In this document: piece after piece, positions 15,749-25,346 of the stretch
Numbering within the stretch: position 1 is the stretch's first letter
Layout: the number at the start of each line of letters is the position of its first letter
Assembly: GCA_003132165.1 (NCBI GenBank)
Contig: PKWW01000020.1
Location: forward strand, 1-64,000
Direction of reading: 5' to 3'
Source: Acidimicrobiaceae bacterium
Lineage (GTDB): Bacteria; Actinomycetota; Acidimicrobiia; Acidimicrobiales; RAAP-2
Length of the DNA stretch: 64,000 nt
Notes under the pieces: model-generated
What the model was told of the DNA's origin: nothing
The model's database searches: none
What the model saw: the letters and a program-made list of their open reading frames with translations, nothing else
Made by a program: the position numbers and the translations under genes

Positions 15749-16809
15749 GACAGGGCCAACTCGGCGATTCGTCGGTCACTGTCGACGGTCACCAACCGGA
15801 AGGTCTTGACGTCGCCACGCTTCAGCACGTCGCGCGCCCTCGCCGGCGCAGGATCGGCCAGTGACGTCGTCGGGGCGTAGCACTTGACGTGCCTGCCACC
15901 TTTCAGTTTCACGTTGATCACGGCTCCGTGGGACGTGAAGTCGGTGACCTCACCTTCGACCTTGGCGCCGATCTTGAACGAACCCTTGAAGAGTGCGAAC
16001 TCCGCCTCGGGATTGACGGGCTGGCGTCCGCGGCGAAGCGCTGGCGCCTCCTCGGGCTGCAACTCGGGTGGCTTCGGCGCGGGCGGTGGATTCTTGGGCT
16101 TCTTCGTCGCCACGGCCACGGCCTTGGCGATCGCCTTCTTGACCGGTGTCGCCTTCTTCGTCACCTTCTTCACGGGCGTCTCGGCTGGCTTGGCCGCGAT
16201 CTCGACGGACTTGGCCGCCTTCTTCGTTACCTTCGCCGGTGCCTTGGCGACCTTCGCCGCCCTCTTGGCCGGGGCCTTGGGGGACTTCACCGGTGTGAGC
16301 GTGGTGCCGATGATTGGCTTCGTGCCATCGGGGAGCGTGACCGACAGCTTCTTGACCGGCCGAGATGTCTTGATGCCGCGCACGGGAATCCTTGGTGTGA
16401 AGACCCAACCGACACCCTTCACGGGCTTGCCGCCGATGAGACGGTCGGCATCGAAGAGCCACGGGTACTCCTCGTGGAACTCCTGGAACGAGTCGTTGCT
16501 CAGCACGACCGCGCTGATTCGTTGGGCGATCTTCAAGATGAACGCATCACCGCGCCCGATTGCCCCCGCGGGCGGTGTCACGATCTCGCCCGCCAATTCG
16601 GCTTCCTTGAATCGGGCTCGCTCGCCGGGCGCGACTCGATGCTCGAAACTCGCATCCACGACGACGATGACCTCAGCGGCGGGATTCTCCTCGAGGAATG
16701 AACGCACCGCCTCGTCCAACTGCACGAGACTCGGAATCGTTCGACCCTCGGTGGCGAGGTTGGATCCGTCGACGACGATGCGAACCTTCGATGGCTTGGC
16801 GGGGCTCAT
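15745..16809 (-). CDS. NYN/Zc3h12a-like nuclease with Lys/Ala linker and S1-like RNA-binding domain
   Basis: A 354-residue protein in three parts. Residues 8-140 fit the PIN-like NYN fold related to Regnase-1: acidic residues in VVDGSN (D14), VVVDAS (D52), GRGDAF (D88) and VLSNDSF (D106) would form the metal site of an RNase. Residues about 170-245 are low complexity, made mostly of Lys, Ala, Pro and Val. Residues 273-354 resemble an S1/OB domain (KIGAKVEGEVTDFTSHGAVI). The layout suggests an RNA-cleaving enzyme with its own RNA-binding module. It sits between kgd and fabZ with 4-nt overlaps on both sides. Confidence 0.75.
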   Translation of the reverse strand: MSPAKPSKVRIVVDGSNLATEGRTIPSLVQLDEAVRSFLEENPAAEVIVVVDASFEHRVAPGERARFKEAELAGEIVTPPAGAIGRGDAFILKIAQRISAVVLSNDSFQEFHEEYPWLFDADRLIGGKPVKGVGWVFTPRIPVRGIKTSRPVKKLSVTLPDGTKPIIGTTLTPVKSPKAPAKRAAKVAKAPAKVTKKAAKSVEIAAKPAETPVKKVTKKATPVKKAIAKAVAVATKKPKNPPPAPKPPELQPEEAPALRRGRQPVNPEAEFALFKGSFKIGAKVEGEVTDFTSHGAVINVKLKGGRHVKCYAPTTSLADPAPARARDVLKRGDVKTFRLVTVDSDRRIAELALS

Positions 16810-19800
16810 CCGACGGCCCGCTTCAACAGGTCAGCCTGCTCGGCAGCGTGCACGAGACCGCTTCCCGTTGCGGGGCTCGCCGACTCGGCTCTCGCCACGT
16901 GCGCCACCTTCGTGTCGCGCAGCTGGTTGTGCATCTGAAGATGCACGAAGGGCCACGCGCCCATATTCTCGGGCTCCTCCTGAAGCCAGACGACCTCGTC
17001 GAGGTTCGCATAAGAGTTCAGAATCTCCTCGATCCTCGCGACCGGCCACGGATACAGCTGTTCGACTCGAACCACGGCGACTGACGACGCACCGATCTCG
17101 TTGCGTCGGGCAATCGCCTCGTGCGCCACCTTGCCGGTTGCGAGCACGACGCGCGTCACCGCGTTGACGTCGGTGCCAGTGTCCTCGAGCACCGTCTGGA
17201 ACGAGCCGCGCTCGAACTCGACGAGGGGTGAGCGGGTCTGGACGGCGCGCAGCAACGACTTCGGCGTGAAGACAATCAACGGTGTGATGTTCTCGCGCAA
17301 CACCTGACTGCGCAGCAGATGGAAGTACTGCGATGCGGTAGTCGGTTGGGCGACGCGGATGTTGTTGCGCGCGCACAGCGACAAGAAGCGCTCGATTCGA
17401 CCACTCGAGTGCTCGGGACCCTGTCCCTCGTATCCATGCGGGAGCAGCATGACGAGACTCGCGTGCTGACCCCACTTGTCCTCGGCGGCGACCAGGAAGT
17501 TGTCGATGATGATCTCGGCGCCATTGACGAAGTCGCCGAACTGCGCCTCCCAGGCGACCAGGGTGTTGGTGGACTCGACCGAATAGCCGTACTCGAAACC
17601 GAGCGCCGCGTACTCACTGAGGAACGAGTCACGTACCGTGAAGAATGCCGTCGAGTCGAGGTTCGCGAGCGGCACGTACTGGTCACCGTTCTCGTAGTCG
17701 ATCAGCGCGGCGTGACGGTGTGAGAAGGTGCCACGACGCGAGTCCTGACCGATCAGTCGAACATTCGACCCACCCTTGACGAGCGACCCGAGGGCTAACG
17801 CCTCGCCGAGCGCCCAGTCGACGTCACCAGCCTCGAGCAGCGCAGCGCGTTGGACGAACTGGCGCTCCAGCTTGGGGTGGACGGTGAATCCCGCGGGTGC
17901 CGACATTGTGGCCTTCGCGATTTCTAGCAACGTCTCGCGGGCGACACCCGTGGCCGGAGCCGGGGTGTCAAACGGAATGTCCGCGACCGGCACGCCCTCG
18001 AGCGTCGGTATCGGCACCGTGCGGACTTCGTCGAGCACACTCTGCAGACGAGCGTTGAATTGATCGAGCTCGAGTTCAGCCTGTTCAATGGAAAGGTCGC
18101 CTCGACGAACCAGGGTCTCGGTGTAGATCTTTCGAACCGAGCGCATCTGATCGATGATCTTGTACATCTGGGGCTGGGTGTAACTCGGGTCGTCGCCCTC
18201 GTTGTGCCCGTGACGCCGGTAGCAGACGATGTCGATCACGACGTCGCGGTGGAACGTCTCGCGGTAGTCGTAGGCGAGCCGCGCGACGCGCGCGCACGCC
18301 TCGGGGTCGTCACCGTTGACGTGGAAGATCGGTGCCTGGATCATCTTGGCGACGTCGGTGGGATAGAAACTTGAACGGGCCGACTCCGGAGCGGTCGTGA
18401 AGCCGACCTGATTGTTGATCACGATGTGAATCGCACCACCGACTCGGTAACCCGAGAGTTGGGAGAGGTTGAGCGTCTCGGCGACAACGCCCTGTCCGGC
18501 GAACGCCGCGTCACCGTGGATGAGAATCGGCAGATACGGGAAGAAATCAGCCATCTCCGACCACTGCGTGCCGTCGCTCGGACGGATTACCAGGTCCTGC
18601 TTGGCTCGTACTATGCCCTCGACGACCGGACTCACGGCTTCGAGGTGCGACGGGTTCGACGCCATCGAGACTTCGATGCTCACACCGCGGGGATTCTTGA
18701 AGACGCCGCGAGCACCCTTGTGGTACTTGACGTCGCCACTTCCCTGGACGCTCTCGGGATCGAGATTGCCCTCGAACTCGGAGAAGATGTCACTGTAGGA
18801 CTTGCCGACGACATTCGCGAGCACGTTCAGGCGGCCGCGGTGCGCCATGCCGATCACCGCTTCACGCACTCCCTCGTCGGCCGCGACGTCAAGAATCGTC
18901 TGCAGTGCCACGATGGTCGACTCGCCGCCTTCGAGACCGAATCGCTTCTGACCGACGTAGCGCGAATGCAGGAAGCGCTCGAATACCTCGGCCTCGTTGA
19001 GGGCCTCGAGGACGCGGCGCTGCTGATCCACGGGCATCGACTGATTGGCGCCCTCGACCCGCTCCTGGATCCACCGCTTCTGCTCAGGATCCATAATGTG
19101 GCCGTATTCGATGCCGGTCGTGCGGCAATAGGCGTCGCGCAAGATGCTCAATATCTCTTCCAACGTCGCTTCGCGCTTGCCGACGAGACCGTTCACGACG
19201 AAGGTACGCTGCAGGTCCCAGATGGTGAGTCCGTAGGTCGCGAGATCGAGCTCCGAGTGAAGGGGGGGCGGTTCACTGCTGAGCGGGTCCAGGTGGGCGT
19301 TCAGGTGACCGCGCACGCGATACATGTTGATGAGTTCCTGGACGCGAATCTGCTTCAGGATCCTCTCGGCGTCACCTTCGCCGAGCACCGGATTGCTGTC
19401 CTTCGCCCACTGGGCCGGCTCGTAGGGGATGCCGAGCGACGCGAAGATCTCGGTGTAGAAGTCGTGCCCGCCGGTCAGGCACTCGGCGACGTACTTCAAA
19501 AAGAGGCCCGACTCCGCCCCCTGGATTATGCGGTGGTCGTAGGTCGAAGTGATCGTCATGACCTTGCCGACACCAAGTTCAGCGAGTGCGCGCGGATCAG
19601 CGGCTTCGAAACCCGCAGGCCAGCCGAGAGCGCCGACGCCGAAGATCGCGCCTTGCCCCGGCATGAGCCGCGGCACGGACTGCACCGTGCCGAGTGTGCC
19701 GGGGTTCGTCAGGGACACGGTCGCGCCGACGAAGTCATCGGCGCCGAACGTGGCGTTATGCACCTTTCGCACCAGGTTCTCGTAGGCGAGGAGGAACGCT

Positions 19801-20408
19801 CGGAAATCCATCGTGTCGGCGTCACGGATGACCGGCACCAGGAGGTTGCGCGTCCCGTCGGGGCGCTGCACGTCAACGGCGAGTCCGAGGCCCACGTGTT
19901 CGTGGCGGCGCACGCCCGGCGTGCCCTTCTCGTCCACGGCTTCGACGAACGTCGCATTCATCGAGGGGATTGCGATCAGGCCTTTCACGATCGCGAACGC
20001 GATGAAGTGTGTGAAGGAGACCTTGGCGCCACTCGAACGTGACAGCGACTCGTTGAGCGCGGTGCGATTGATCTCTAGTAGTCGCGCCGAGACCGAACGC
20101 ACACTCGTGGCGGTCGGTACGGCCAGGCTCGCATTCATATTGATGACGATCCGTGCGGCGGCGCCTCGAAGGGGTGTCGCCTCGGCGTCAATCGTCACCG
20201 GGGGCTTGGCCGCGACCACGTGGGTCGCGGCGGTCGCCACCGTGGGGACAGTGGACCGCTGGTAATCGGCGAAAAACTCCTTCCAACTTGACGACACCGA
20301 GTCCGGGTCGGCGAGGAAGCGGTCGTACATGTCGTCGACGAGCCAGGCGTTCGGTCCAAAAGAGCCTTTGTGGGAACTTGATGACGTGGGGTCTGAGGGG
20401 GTAGTCAC
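16806..20408 (-). CDS. kgd: Multifunctional 2-oxoglutarate dehydrogenase E1/E2 (Kgd)
   Basis: A 1200-residue fusion as in mycobacterial Kgd. The first 40 residues carry the E1 start motif (FGPNAWLVDDMYDRFLADP). Residues about 80-330 are an E2-type acyltransferase core with the DHRIIQGAESG active-site motif but no lipoyl domain. The rest is a ThDP-dependent E1 (IGMAHRGRLNVLANVVGK, GDAAFAGQGVVAETLNL, RRHGHNEGDDPSYTQP). It catalyses the 2-oxoglutarate step of the TCA cycle and can decarboxylate or carboligate. The GTG start at 20408 lies 6 nt after TAGGCT. It leads a four-gene operon with 4-nt overlaps. Confidence 0.95.
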   Translation of the reverse strand: MTTPSDPTSSSSHKGSFGPNAWLVDDMYDRFLADPDSVSSSWKEFFADYQRSTVPTVATAATHVVAAKPPVTIDAEATPLRGAAARIVINMNASLAVPTATSVRSVSARLLEINRTALNESLSRSSGAKVSFTHFIAFAIVKGLIAIPSMNATFVEAVDEKGTPGVRRHEHVGLGLAVDVQRPDGTRNLLVPVIRDADTMDFRAFLLAYENLVRKVHNATFGADDFVGATVSLTNPGTLGTVQSVPRLMPGQGAIFGVGALGWPAGFEAADPRALAELGVGKVMTITSTYDHRIIQGAESGLFLKYVAECLTGGHDFYTEIFASLGIPYEPAQWAKDSNPVLGEGDAERILKQIRVQELINMYRVRGHLNAHLDPLSSEPPPLHSELDLATYGLTIWDLQRTFVVNGLVGKREATLEEILSILRDAYCRTTGIEYGHIMDPEQKRWIQERVEGANQSMPVDQQRRVLEALNEAEVFERFLHSRYVGQKRFGLEGGESTIVALQTILDVAADEGVREAVIGMAHRGRLNVLANVVGKSYSDIFSEFEGNLDPESVQGSGDVKYHKGARGVFKNPRGVSIEVSMASNPSHLEAVSPVVEGIVRAKQDLVIRPSDGTQWSEMADFFPYLPILIHGDAAFAGQGVVAETLNLSQLSGYRVGGAIHIVINNQVGFTTAPESARSSFYPTDVAKMIQAPIFHVNGDDPEACARVARLAYDYRETFHRDVVIDIVCYRRHGHNEGDDPSYTQPQMYKIIDQMRSVRKIYTETLVRRGDLSIEQAELELDQFNARLQSVLDEVRTVPIPTLEGVPVADIPFDTPAPATGVARETLLEIAKATMSAPAGFTVHPKLERQFVQRAALLEAGDVDWALGEALALGSLVKGGSNVRLIGQDSRRGTFSHRHAALIDYENGDQYVPLANLDSTAFFTVRDSFLSEYAALGFEYGYSVESTNTLVAWEAQFGDFVNGAEIIIDNFLVAAEDKWGQHASLVMLLPHGYEGQGPEHSSGRIERFLSLCARNNIRVAQPTTASQYFHLLRSQVLRENITPLIVFTPKSLLRAVQTRSPLVEFERGSFQTVLEDTGTDVNAVTRVVLATGKVAHEAIARRNEIGASSVAVVRVEQLYPWPVARIEEILNSYANLDEVVWLQEEPENMGAWPFVHLQMHNQLRDTKVAHVARAESASPATGSGLVHAAEQADLLKRAVG

Positions 20409-20414
20409 ACCCCC

Positions 20415-20420
20415 AGCCTA
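20415..20420 (-). promoter_or_regulatory. -10 element TAGGCT, leaderless start of kgd operon
   Basis: TAGGCT on the minus strand ends 6 nt before the kgd GTG. The same hexamer and spacing occur before dxs. Confidence 0.6.
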
Positions 20421-20468
20421 GAGGCGGGACTCCTTTCGTTGGCTGGTCGGGCCTGCGCCGATAGCCAG

Positions 20469-20474
20469 TAAGTT
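20469..20474 (+). promoter_or_regulatory. -10 element TAAGTT, leaderless start at 20481
   Basis: TAAGTT ends 6 nt before the ATG at 20481; no ribosome-binding site is present in between. Confidence 0.55.
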
Positions 20475-20480
20475 TCGCGT

Positions 20481-21293
20481 ATGAGTACTGGCACCGCCAT
20501 CCCCCTCGGACTGCACTCCGTGCCCGACTCGCCAGTACCGGGACTCGCGGTCGCCGAGCGCCGGGTCGCTGGTCCGTTGGCAACGATCATCTGCGTCCAC
20601 GGCGGCCTCGACCGCGGAGGGTCCTTTGCCCGGCTGGCTCGACGTACCGAAGCGTTCGACCTCATTGCCTACGACCGCCGCGGCTACCAGGGTTCGCGCT
20701 CATTGCAGCCGCTGTCGCTGGAAAACGACACGGATGACCTTCTCTCGATCGCGCGACGGGAATCGTCCACCGGACCCGTGATCTTCTTCGGCCACAGTTT
20801 TGGCGGCGTCGTCACGTTCAAGGCCGCGCTGCGCAAGCCCTCACTGGTCCAGCTCGTCGTCAACTACGAATCGCCACTCCCCTGGGTGCTGCACCGCGAG
20901 ATTGGTCGAAGCGCGCTGTCAACTGATGCGGAGGACGAAGCCGAGCGCTTCTTTCGCCGAATGGTTTCGGACAACGCCTGGGAGCGTCTCAGCGAACACG
21001 AACGCCAGTCACGACGTCTCGACGGACCGGCGCTCTTATCCGACCTGCGCCAACTCCGCAGCGGCGAGCCCCTCTTCGATCTCGCAGAGTTGGCGACGCC
21101 CGCGCTCTACGTACACGGCGATACGAATATTCCTGAGTACTACCGGGCACTCTGCGCCGTCCTCGAATCCATCAACCCGCTCATCACCACGCGCGAGATG
21201 AAGAAGGCCGGGCACGGAGCGCACCTCTCCAATCCGGATCAACTCGCGTCGCTGATCTTTCAAACTTGGGAGCAACTATGCGAATCGGCGTAA
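20481..21293 (+). CDS. Alpha/beta hydrolase
   Basis: A 270-residue alpha/beta hydrolase with IICVHGGLDRGGSFARLAR (oxyanion region), nucleophile elbow GHSFGG (Ser about residue 112), YVHGDTN near the acid position and the catalytic His in KAGHGAHLSN. It lacks a signal peptide, so it acts in the cytoplasm. Substrate unknown. Its last 16 nt overlap the start of the TIGR01777 gene, suggesting an operon. Divergent from kgd, with back-to-back leaderless promoters. Confidence 0.82.
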   Translation: MSTGTAIPLGLHSVPDSPVPGLAVAERRVAGPLATIICVHGGLDRGGSFARLARRTEAFDLIAYDRRGYQGSRSLQPLSLENDTDDLLSIARRESSTGPVIFFGHSFGGVVTFKAALRKPSLVQLVVNYESPLPWVLHREIGRSALSTDAEDEAERFFRRMVSDNAWERLSEHERQSRRLDGPALLSDLRQLRSGEPLFDLAELATPALYVHGDTNIPEYYRALCAVLESINPLITTREMKKAGHGAHLSNPDQLASLIFQTWEQLCESA

Positions 21294-22183
21294 CAGGAGC
21301 ATCCGGCTTCATCGGGAGTGCGTTGGTCGGGGCCCTCGAGCAACGAGGCGATCAGGTGGTTCGTTTCGTTCGCCCGACGGGATCCGCGGCAACCGGGGAC
21401 GTCGTGCGCTGGGATCCGGCTCGTCAGACCATCGACGACGATGACCTTCGCCGAGCGGGCGACTTTGACGCCGTCGTGCATCTGGCGGGCGCGGGCATCG
21501 CGGACAAGCGCTGGACGGCAGCGCGCAAGGGTGAGATTCTGCGTTCTCGCACGGAGTCGACCAACCTCCTCGTCGAGGCGCTGGCTTCGTCGGGCACCGC
21601 GTTCCTCGCGAGCGGCTCGGCGATCGGCTTCTACGGATCGAGGGGTGATGAAGTCCTTGACGAGACCTCATCACAGGGCGACGATTTTCTAGCCGACGTC
21701 TGCGGGCGGTGGGAAGAGGCGACCACGCCACTTACCCGTCAAGGGACCGGCGTTGCGCTGTTACGCACGGGCATCGTCATGAGCCAAAACGGCGGAGCGC
21801 TCAAGAAACAACTCCCCCTCTTCCGTCTGGGCCTAGGTGGGCCACTTTCGTCGGGTCGTCAGTGGTTGAGCCCCATCTCGCTGGTCGACGAGGTCAGGGC
21901 AATCCTGTGGGTTATCGAGAAGAAAATCATCGGACCCGTGAATCTCACTGGTCCCCAACCTCTTAGAAATGACGAGTTCACGAAAGTTCTCGCTCAGGAA
22001 ATACACCGCCCCGCGCTTCTTCGGGTTCCAGCATTCGCCCTCAAGATCGCGCTCGGCGCTGAATTCGCCACTGGCGCAGTCCTCGCGAGCCAGCGTGTAA
22101 TTCCGAAAGTCCTGACCGAATCAGGCTTTTCATTCGAGAATCCAACGAATACTGAGATAGTCACGTCGTCACTACGCGCCTAG
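21278..22183 (+). CDS. TIGR01777 family NAD(P)-dependent epimerase-like protein
   Basis: A 301-residue extended short-chain dehydrogenase. The Rossmann motif GVTGASGFIGSAL starts at residue 4; VVHLAGAGIADKRW and the family-specific SGSAIGFYGSRGDE and QWLSPISLVDEV place it in the TIGR01777 (YfcH) family, whose substrate is not established. The ATG at 21278 is chosen over an in-frame upstream start because the NAD-binding fold begins right after it and GGGAG lies just upstream. Confidence 0.87.
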   Translation: MRIGVTGASGFIGSALVGALEQRGDQVVRFVRPTGSAATGDVVRWDPARQTIDDDDLRRAGDFDAVVHLAGAGIADKRWTAARKGEILRSRTESTNLLVEALASSGTAFLASGSAIGFYGSRGDEVLDETSSQGDDFLADVCGRWEEATTPLTRQGTGVALLRTGIVMSQNGGALKKQLPLFRLGLGGPLSSGRQWLSPISLVDEVRAILWVIEKKIIGPVNLTGPQPLRNDEFTKVLAQEIHRPALLRVPAFALKIALGAEFATGAVLASQRVIPKVLTESGFSFENPTNTEIVTSSLRA

Positions 22184-22265
22184 GGCGCTCCTGGAAGAGT
22201 GTTTTTTATCGTTTGGCACACTTTCTTACCCAAATCTTGCCTTCTTCTTTCTTCACACTTACAAC

Positions 22266-22294
22266 TTGTATCCCCTGATAGCCCCCGATACAGT
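22266..22294 (+). promoter_or_regulatory. Putative promoter of peptide-binding protein gene
   Basis: TTGTAT (22266-22271) and TACAGT (22289-22294) are separated by 17 nt. The transcript would start near 22301 and carry a leader of about 65 nt with GGGAGG 10 nt before the ATG at 22367. The whole 22184-22366 gap is more AT/CT-rich than its surroundings. Confidence 0.4.
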
Positions 22295-22366
22295 TGCCAC
22301 TAATCCATCTTGCAGGTGGGCAAATTGAAGGTGACCATTTACGTGGTTCAGGGAGGCAATATCAAT

Positions 22367-24217
22367 ATGCAATTCAAAAACAAGCTGAGGCTTCTGGTAA
22401 CGATTGGCACAGTTGCCGGTTCGCTATCACTTGGCCTTATCGCCCCGAGCGTGAGCGGAGCCGCCAGTACGGCGAGTACCGCGAGCAACACGATCACGTT
22501 TGCCGAGTTAGCAACGGCGTCGCCTAACTACATATTTCCGTATCTGGGTTGCGGTTTCTTCTCGGTAGACAACCTCAACCAGTTCCAGGAGCTGATGTAC
22601 CGCCCGCTCTACTGGTTCGGTCTCGGCAAGTCGAGCGCCTACGTTCCAAAGTTGTCGACCGGCGACAAGCCCGTCTTCTCCAACGGCGACAAGACGGTCA
22701 CCATCACGATGAAGGGCTGGAAGTTCTCTGACGGTCAGACCGTGAACGCCCAGTCGGTGATGTTCTTCTTGAACATGTACAAGGCCGACCCCACGAGCTA
22801 CTGCGGCTACAACAAGGGCTACGGAATCCCCGACCAGGTTAAGAGCGCGAGTGGTTCAGGTAACACCGTGACGCTCAAGTTCACGGAGTCAATGAACCCC
22901 AACTGGCTGTTGTACAACTACCTGTCCGAGATCACTCCAATGCCCGACACATGGGACGTCACCGCAGCCGGCGCGAAGTCAACGTGCGCCACTGGCAAGT
23001 ACGGCGCCGCCGCGACGAACGCCGCCTGCAAGGCAGTTGAGAAGTACCTCGACGCGCAGTCCGCGAAAGAAAGCACTTTCACGAGCAGCCTCTGGACCAG
23101 CGGTACCGACGGTCCTTGGACTCTTACCTCTTTTGACAACCTGGGCAACGTGACGTTCGTGCCGAACGCCAAGTACTCAGGACCGGTCAAGGCTCAGAAG
23201 GGCATCGACTACGTGAAGGAATTTGCGTACACAACCGCCACGGCCGAAGAGAACGCGCTGCGCGCGGGATCAATCGACCTGGGCTACGTTGACCCGACGG
23301 TTTTGACCAGCAACGCGCCGAAGCCAGGCAAGGTCGGAGCGAACTGGTCAGCGATATCGGCTAAGTACACCTTGGTGACGGGCTCGGGCTGGCAATTCGT
23401 CTACGCGCCATTCAACTTCAGCCCGAAGAACCCGAAGCACGCGATCATCGCTCAGTCCTACGTCCGCCAGGCAATCCAAATGGCCGTGGACCAGACCACG
23501 ATCATCAACAAGGTTTATAAGGGCTACGGCTATCCGATTGACAGCCCATTGCCGCCGAACACGCCGACCTCGGTCAGCGGACTCAAGACCACGGCTGGAG
23601 TGAAGAACCCGTACCCGTTCAGTTTGAAGAAGGCCAAGGCCCTCTTGACGAGCCACGGTTGGAAGCTCAACAGCGGCAAGGTCATGGCGTGCGTGAGCCC
23701 CGGTACCGGTTCGAAGGACTGTGGCGCGGGCATTGCCAAGGGCGCAACACTGAGCTTCTCCATTGTGTGGGCTTCCGGCACACCGTCGCTGGACGACACG
23801 TTCAACGCCGAGATTTCGAGCTGGGCTTCGATTGGCATCGCCTTCAGCCACACCGAGACCGGCTTCAACAACGTCATCGCCGACTGTGAGCAGGGCACGA
23901 AGTTCCAGGTCTGCTCATGGGGTGGTGGCTGGATCTACGCTCCGGACTACTACCCGTCGGGTGAGACGCTGTTCGCTCCGGGTGGTGGCTTCAACGTGGG
24001 TACCTACAGCAACGCCAAGATGACGTCGGCCATCAAGGCCACCACCTTCGGTACGGCCTCGCTGGCCAAGTACGCGACACTCGCAGCCACGCAGCTGCCG
24101 GTCCTGTACGAGCCGGAGTTGGGCGCCGTTGGTGAAGTCGTCAACACGCTGAAGAGCAAGATTGGATTCACACCGAACCCACTCCAGAACTTCATGCCGG
24201 AGTACATGCATTACTAA
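22367..24217 (+). CDS. Peptide ABC transporter substrate-binding protein
   Basis: A 616-residue exported family-5 (DppA/OppA-like) solute-binding protein. A signal peptide (basic MQFKNKLR, hydrophobic core 9-26, likely cleavage after about residue 32) lacks a lipobox Cys, so the mature protein is not an obvious lipoprotein. Family features include FQELMYRPLYWFG, WKFSDGQTVNAQSVMFFLNM and YVRQAIQMAVDQ. Eight Cys are spread over the mature part and could form disulfides. The ATG at 22367 has GGGAGG 10 nt upstream. A strong terminator follows and the permease genes come next, so it supplies peptides or similar solutes to DppBC. Confidence 0.9.
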   Translation: MQFKNKLRLLVTIGTVAGSLSLGLIAPSVSGAASTASTASNTITFAELATASPNYIFPYLGCGFFSVDNLNQFQELMYRPLYWFGLGKSSAYVPKLSTGDKPVFSNGDKTVTITMKGWKFSDGQTVNAQSVMFFLNMYKADPTSYCGYNKGYGIPDQVKSASGSGNTVTLKFTESMNPNWLLYNYLSEITPMPDTWDVTAAGAKSTCATGKYGAAATNAACKAVEKYLDAQSAKESTFTSSLWTSGTDGPWTLTSFDNLGNVTFVPNAKYSGPVKAQKGIDYVKEFAYTTATAEENALRAGSIDLGYVDPTVLTSNAPKPGKVGANWSAISAKYTLVTGSGWQFVYAPFNFSPKNPKHAIIAQSYVRQAIQMAVDQTTIINKVYKGYGYPIDSPLPPNTPTSVSGLKTTAGVKNPYPFSLKKAKALLTSHGWKLNSGKVMACVSPGTGSKDCGAGIAKGATLSFSIVWASGTPSLDDTFNAEISSWASIGIAFSHTETGFNNVIADCEQGTKFQVCSWGGGWIYAPDYYPSGETLFAPGGGFNVGTYSNAKMTSAIKATTFGTASLAKYATLAATQLPVLYEPELGAVGEVVNTLKSKIGFTPNPLQNFMPEYMHY

Positions 24218-24248
24218 CAGGCACTGCACTTGAGGCCACGTGCCTCAG

Positions 24249-24285
24249 AGAGAACGGCCCCCCGCGAGGGGGGCCGTTCTCTCTT
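24249..24285 (+). terminator. Strong intrinsic terminator after substrate-binding protein gene
   Basis: A perfect 15-bp stem (24249-24263 with 24268-24282) with six consecutive G-C pairs at the top and a GCGA tetraloop, followed by CTT. It separates the abundant binding protein from the permease genes. Confidence 0.85.
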
Positions 24286-24363
24286 GGCGAGAAAATTGAA
24301 ATACGAGCCCTGACAAGGGATTAGATGGAGATTTTCTCGCAAGAGATCCCTAGCCAGCACTGT

Positions 24364-24369
24364 TACACT
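24364..24369 (+). promoter_or_regulatory. -10 element TACACT for permease genes
   Basis: TACACT ends 8 nt before the GTG at 24378, indicating a separate, probably leaderless transcript for the two permeases downstream of the terminator. Confidence 0.5.
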
Positions 24370-24377
24370 GAGCATCT

Positions 24378-25346
24378 GTGTTGAACTACATCCTTCGACG
24401 ACTGGTGCAGTCCCTGTTCGTGCTGCTCATCGTGATGCTGATCACTTTCACCCTGCCCTACTTCCAGCCGCACGGGATTCTGACGCCCGCCTACTCGGTG
24501 CTCGGCACGCACGCCAACGCGCGCACCGTCGGCATCTGGGGCGCCCAGAACGGGATGAACCACCCCTACTTGGTCCGATTCTGGAACTACATCGATCAGG
24601 TGTTCATCCATTTCAATCTAGGTACCTCCTACAAGCAGAACCTCTCCGTGTGGGCGATCATCTCGATCTACGTGCCGCGCACCCTCTGGCTCGCCCTTTC
24701 CTCGCTGATCCTGACGATCCTCATTGCGATCCCGCTAGGAATGTTCCAGGCGTCGCGCCGCAACACGACCTTTGACTACACCGCCACGGGCGTCGCCTTC
24801 GTGCTCTATGGTGTGCCGCTCTTCCTTCTCTGCATGATCATGCTGCAGATCTTCACGTTCTCAACGCACTTGCTTCCCGCGTCACCCCCGAACGGTGTCG
24901 CGCCGTGGGCCATCTTCACCGATCCAGTCGGGTTCCTGCTGCCGGTGATGACATTGACGCTCGCCTCCCTGGCCTTCCTCAGCCGCTTCATGCGTGGCAC
25001 CGTGTTGGAGGTCCTGGTCCAGGACTACATACGCACCGCCAAAGCCAAGGGCTGCTCGAGTCGCCGAGTGCTCTTCAAGCACACTTTCAGAAACGCATTG
25101 GGGCCGATCATTACCATCCTCGGTCTCTACATTCCCGGTCTCATCGGTGGAGCACTGATCATCGAGGACGTGTTCAATTATTCAGGCCTAGGCCTCCAGA
25201 CCCTGAATGCCGCCGCTCTGGGCGATGTGCCGACGGTGCTCGGCATCACCCTGCTGACCGCGGTGTTGACCCTCTTAGGCAACCTCGCCGCCGACCTCGG
25301 ACTCGGGCTGGTCAACCCACGAATCCGAATTGAAGGCACGAAGTGA
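24378..25346 (+). CDS. Peptide ABC transporter permease (DppB type)
   Basis: A 322-residue inner-membrane permease with about six membrane segments: the N-terminal MLNYILRRLVQSLFVLLIVM is typical of DppB/OppB. The cytoplasmic EAA loop reads DYIRTAKAKGCSSRRVLFKHT, where it contacts the ATPase. With the next gene it forms the translocation pore of the importer. The GTG start lies 8 nt after TACACT. Its stop overlaps the dppC-type start by 4 nt (GTGA). Confidence 0.92.
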   Translation: MLNYILRRLVQSLFVLLIVMLITFTLPYFQPHGILTPAYSVLGTHANARTVGIWGAQNGMNHPYLVRFWNYIDQVFIHFNLGTSYKQNLSVWAIISIYVPRTLWLALSSLILTILIAIPLGMFQASRRNTTFDYTATGVAFVLYGVPLFLLCMIMLQIFTFSTHLLPASPPNGVAPWAIFTDPVGFLLPVMTLTLASLAFLSRFMRGTVLEVLVQDYIRTAKAKGCSSRRVLFKHTFRNALGPIITILGLYIPGLIGGALIIEDVFNYSGLGLQTLNAAALGDVPTVLGITLLTAVLTLLGNLAADLGLGLVNPRIRIEGTK

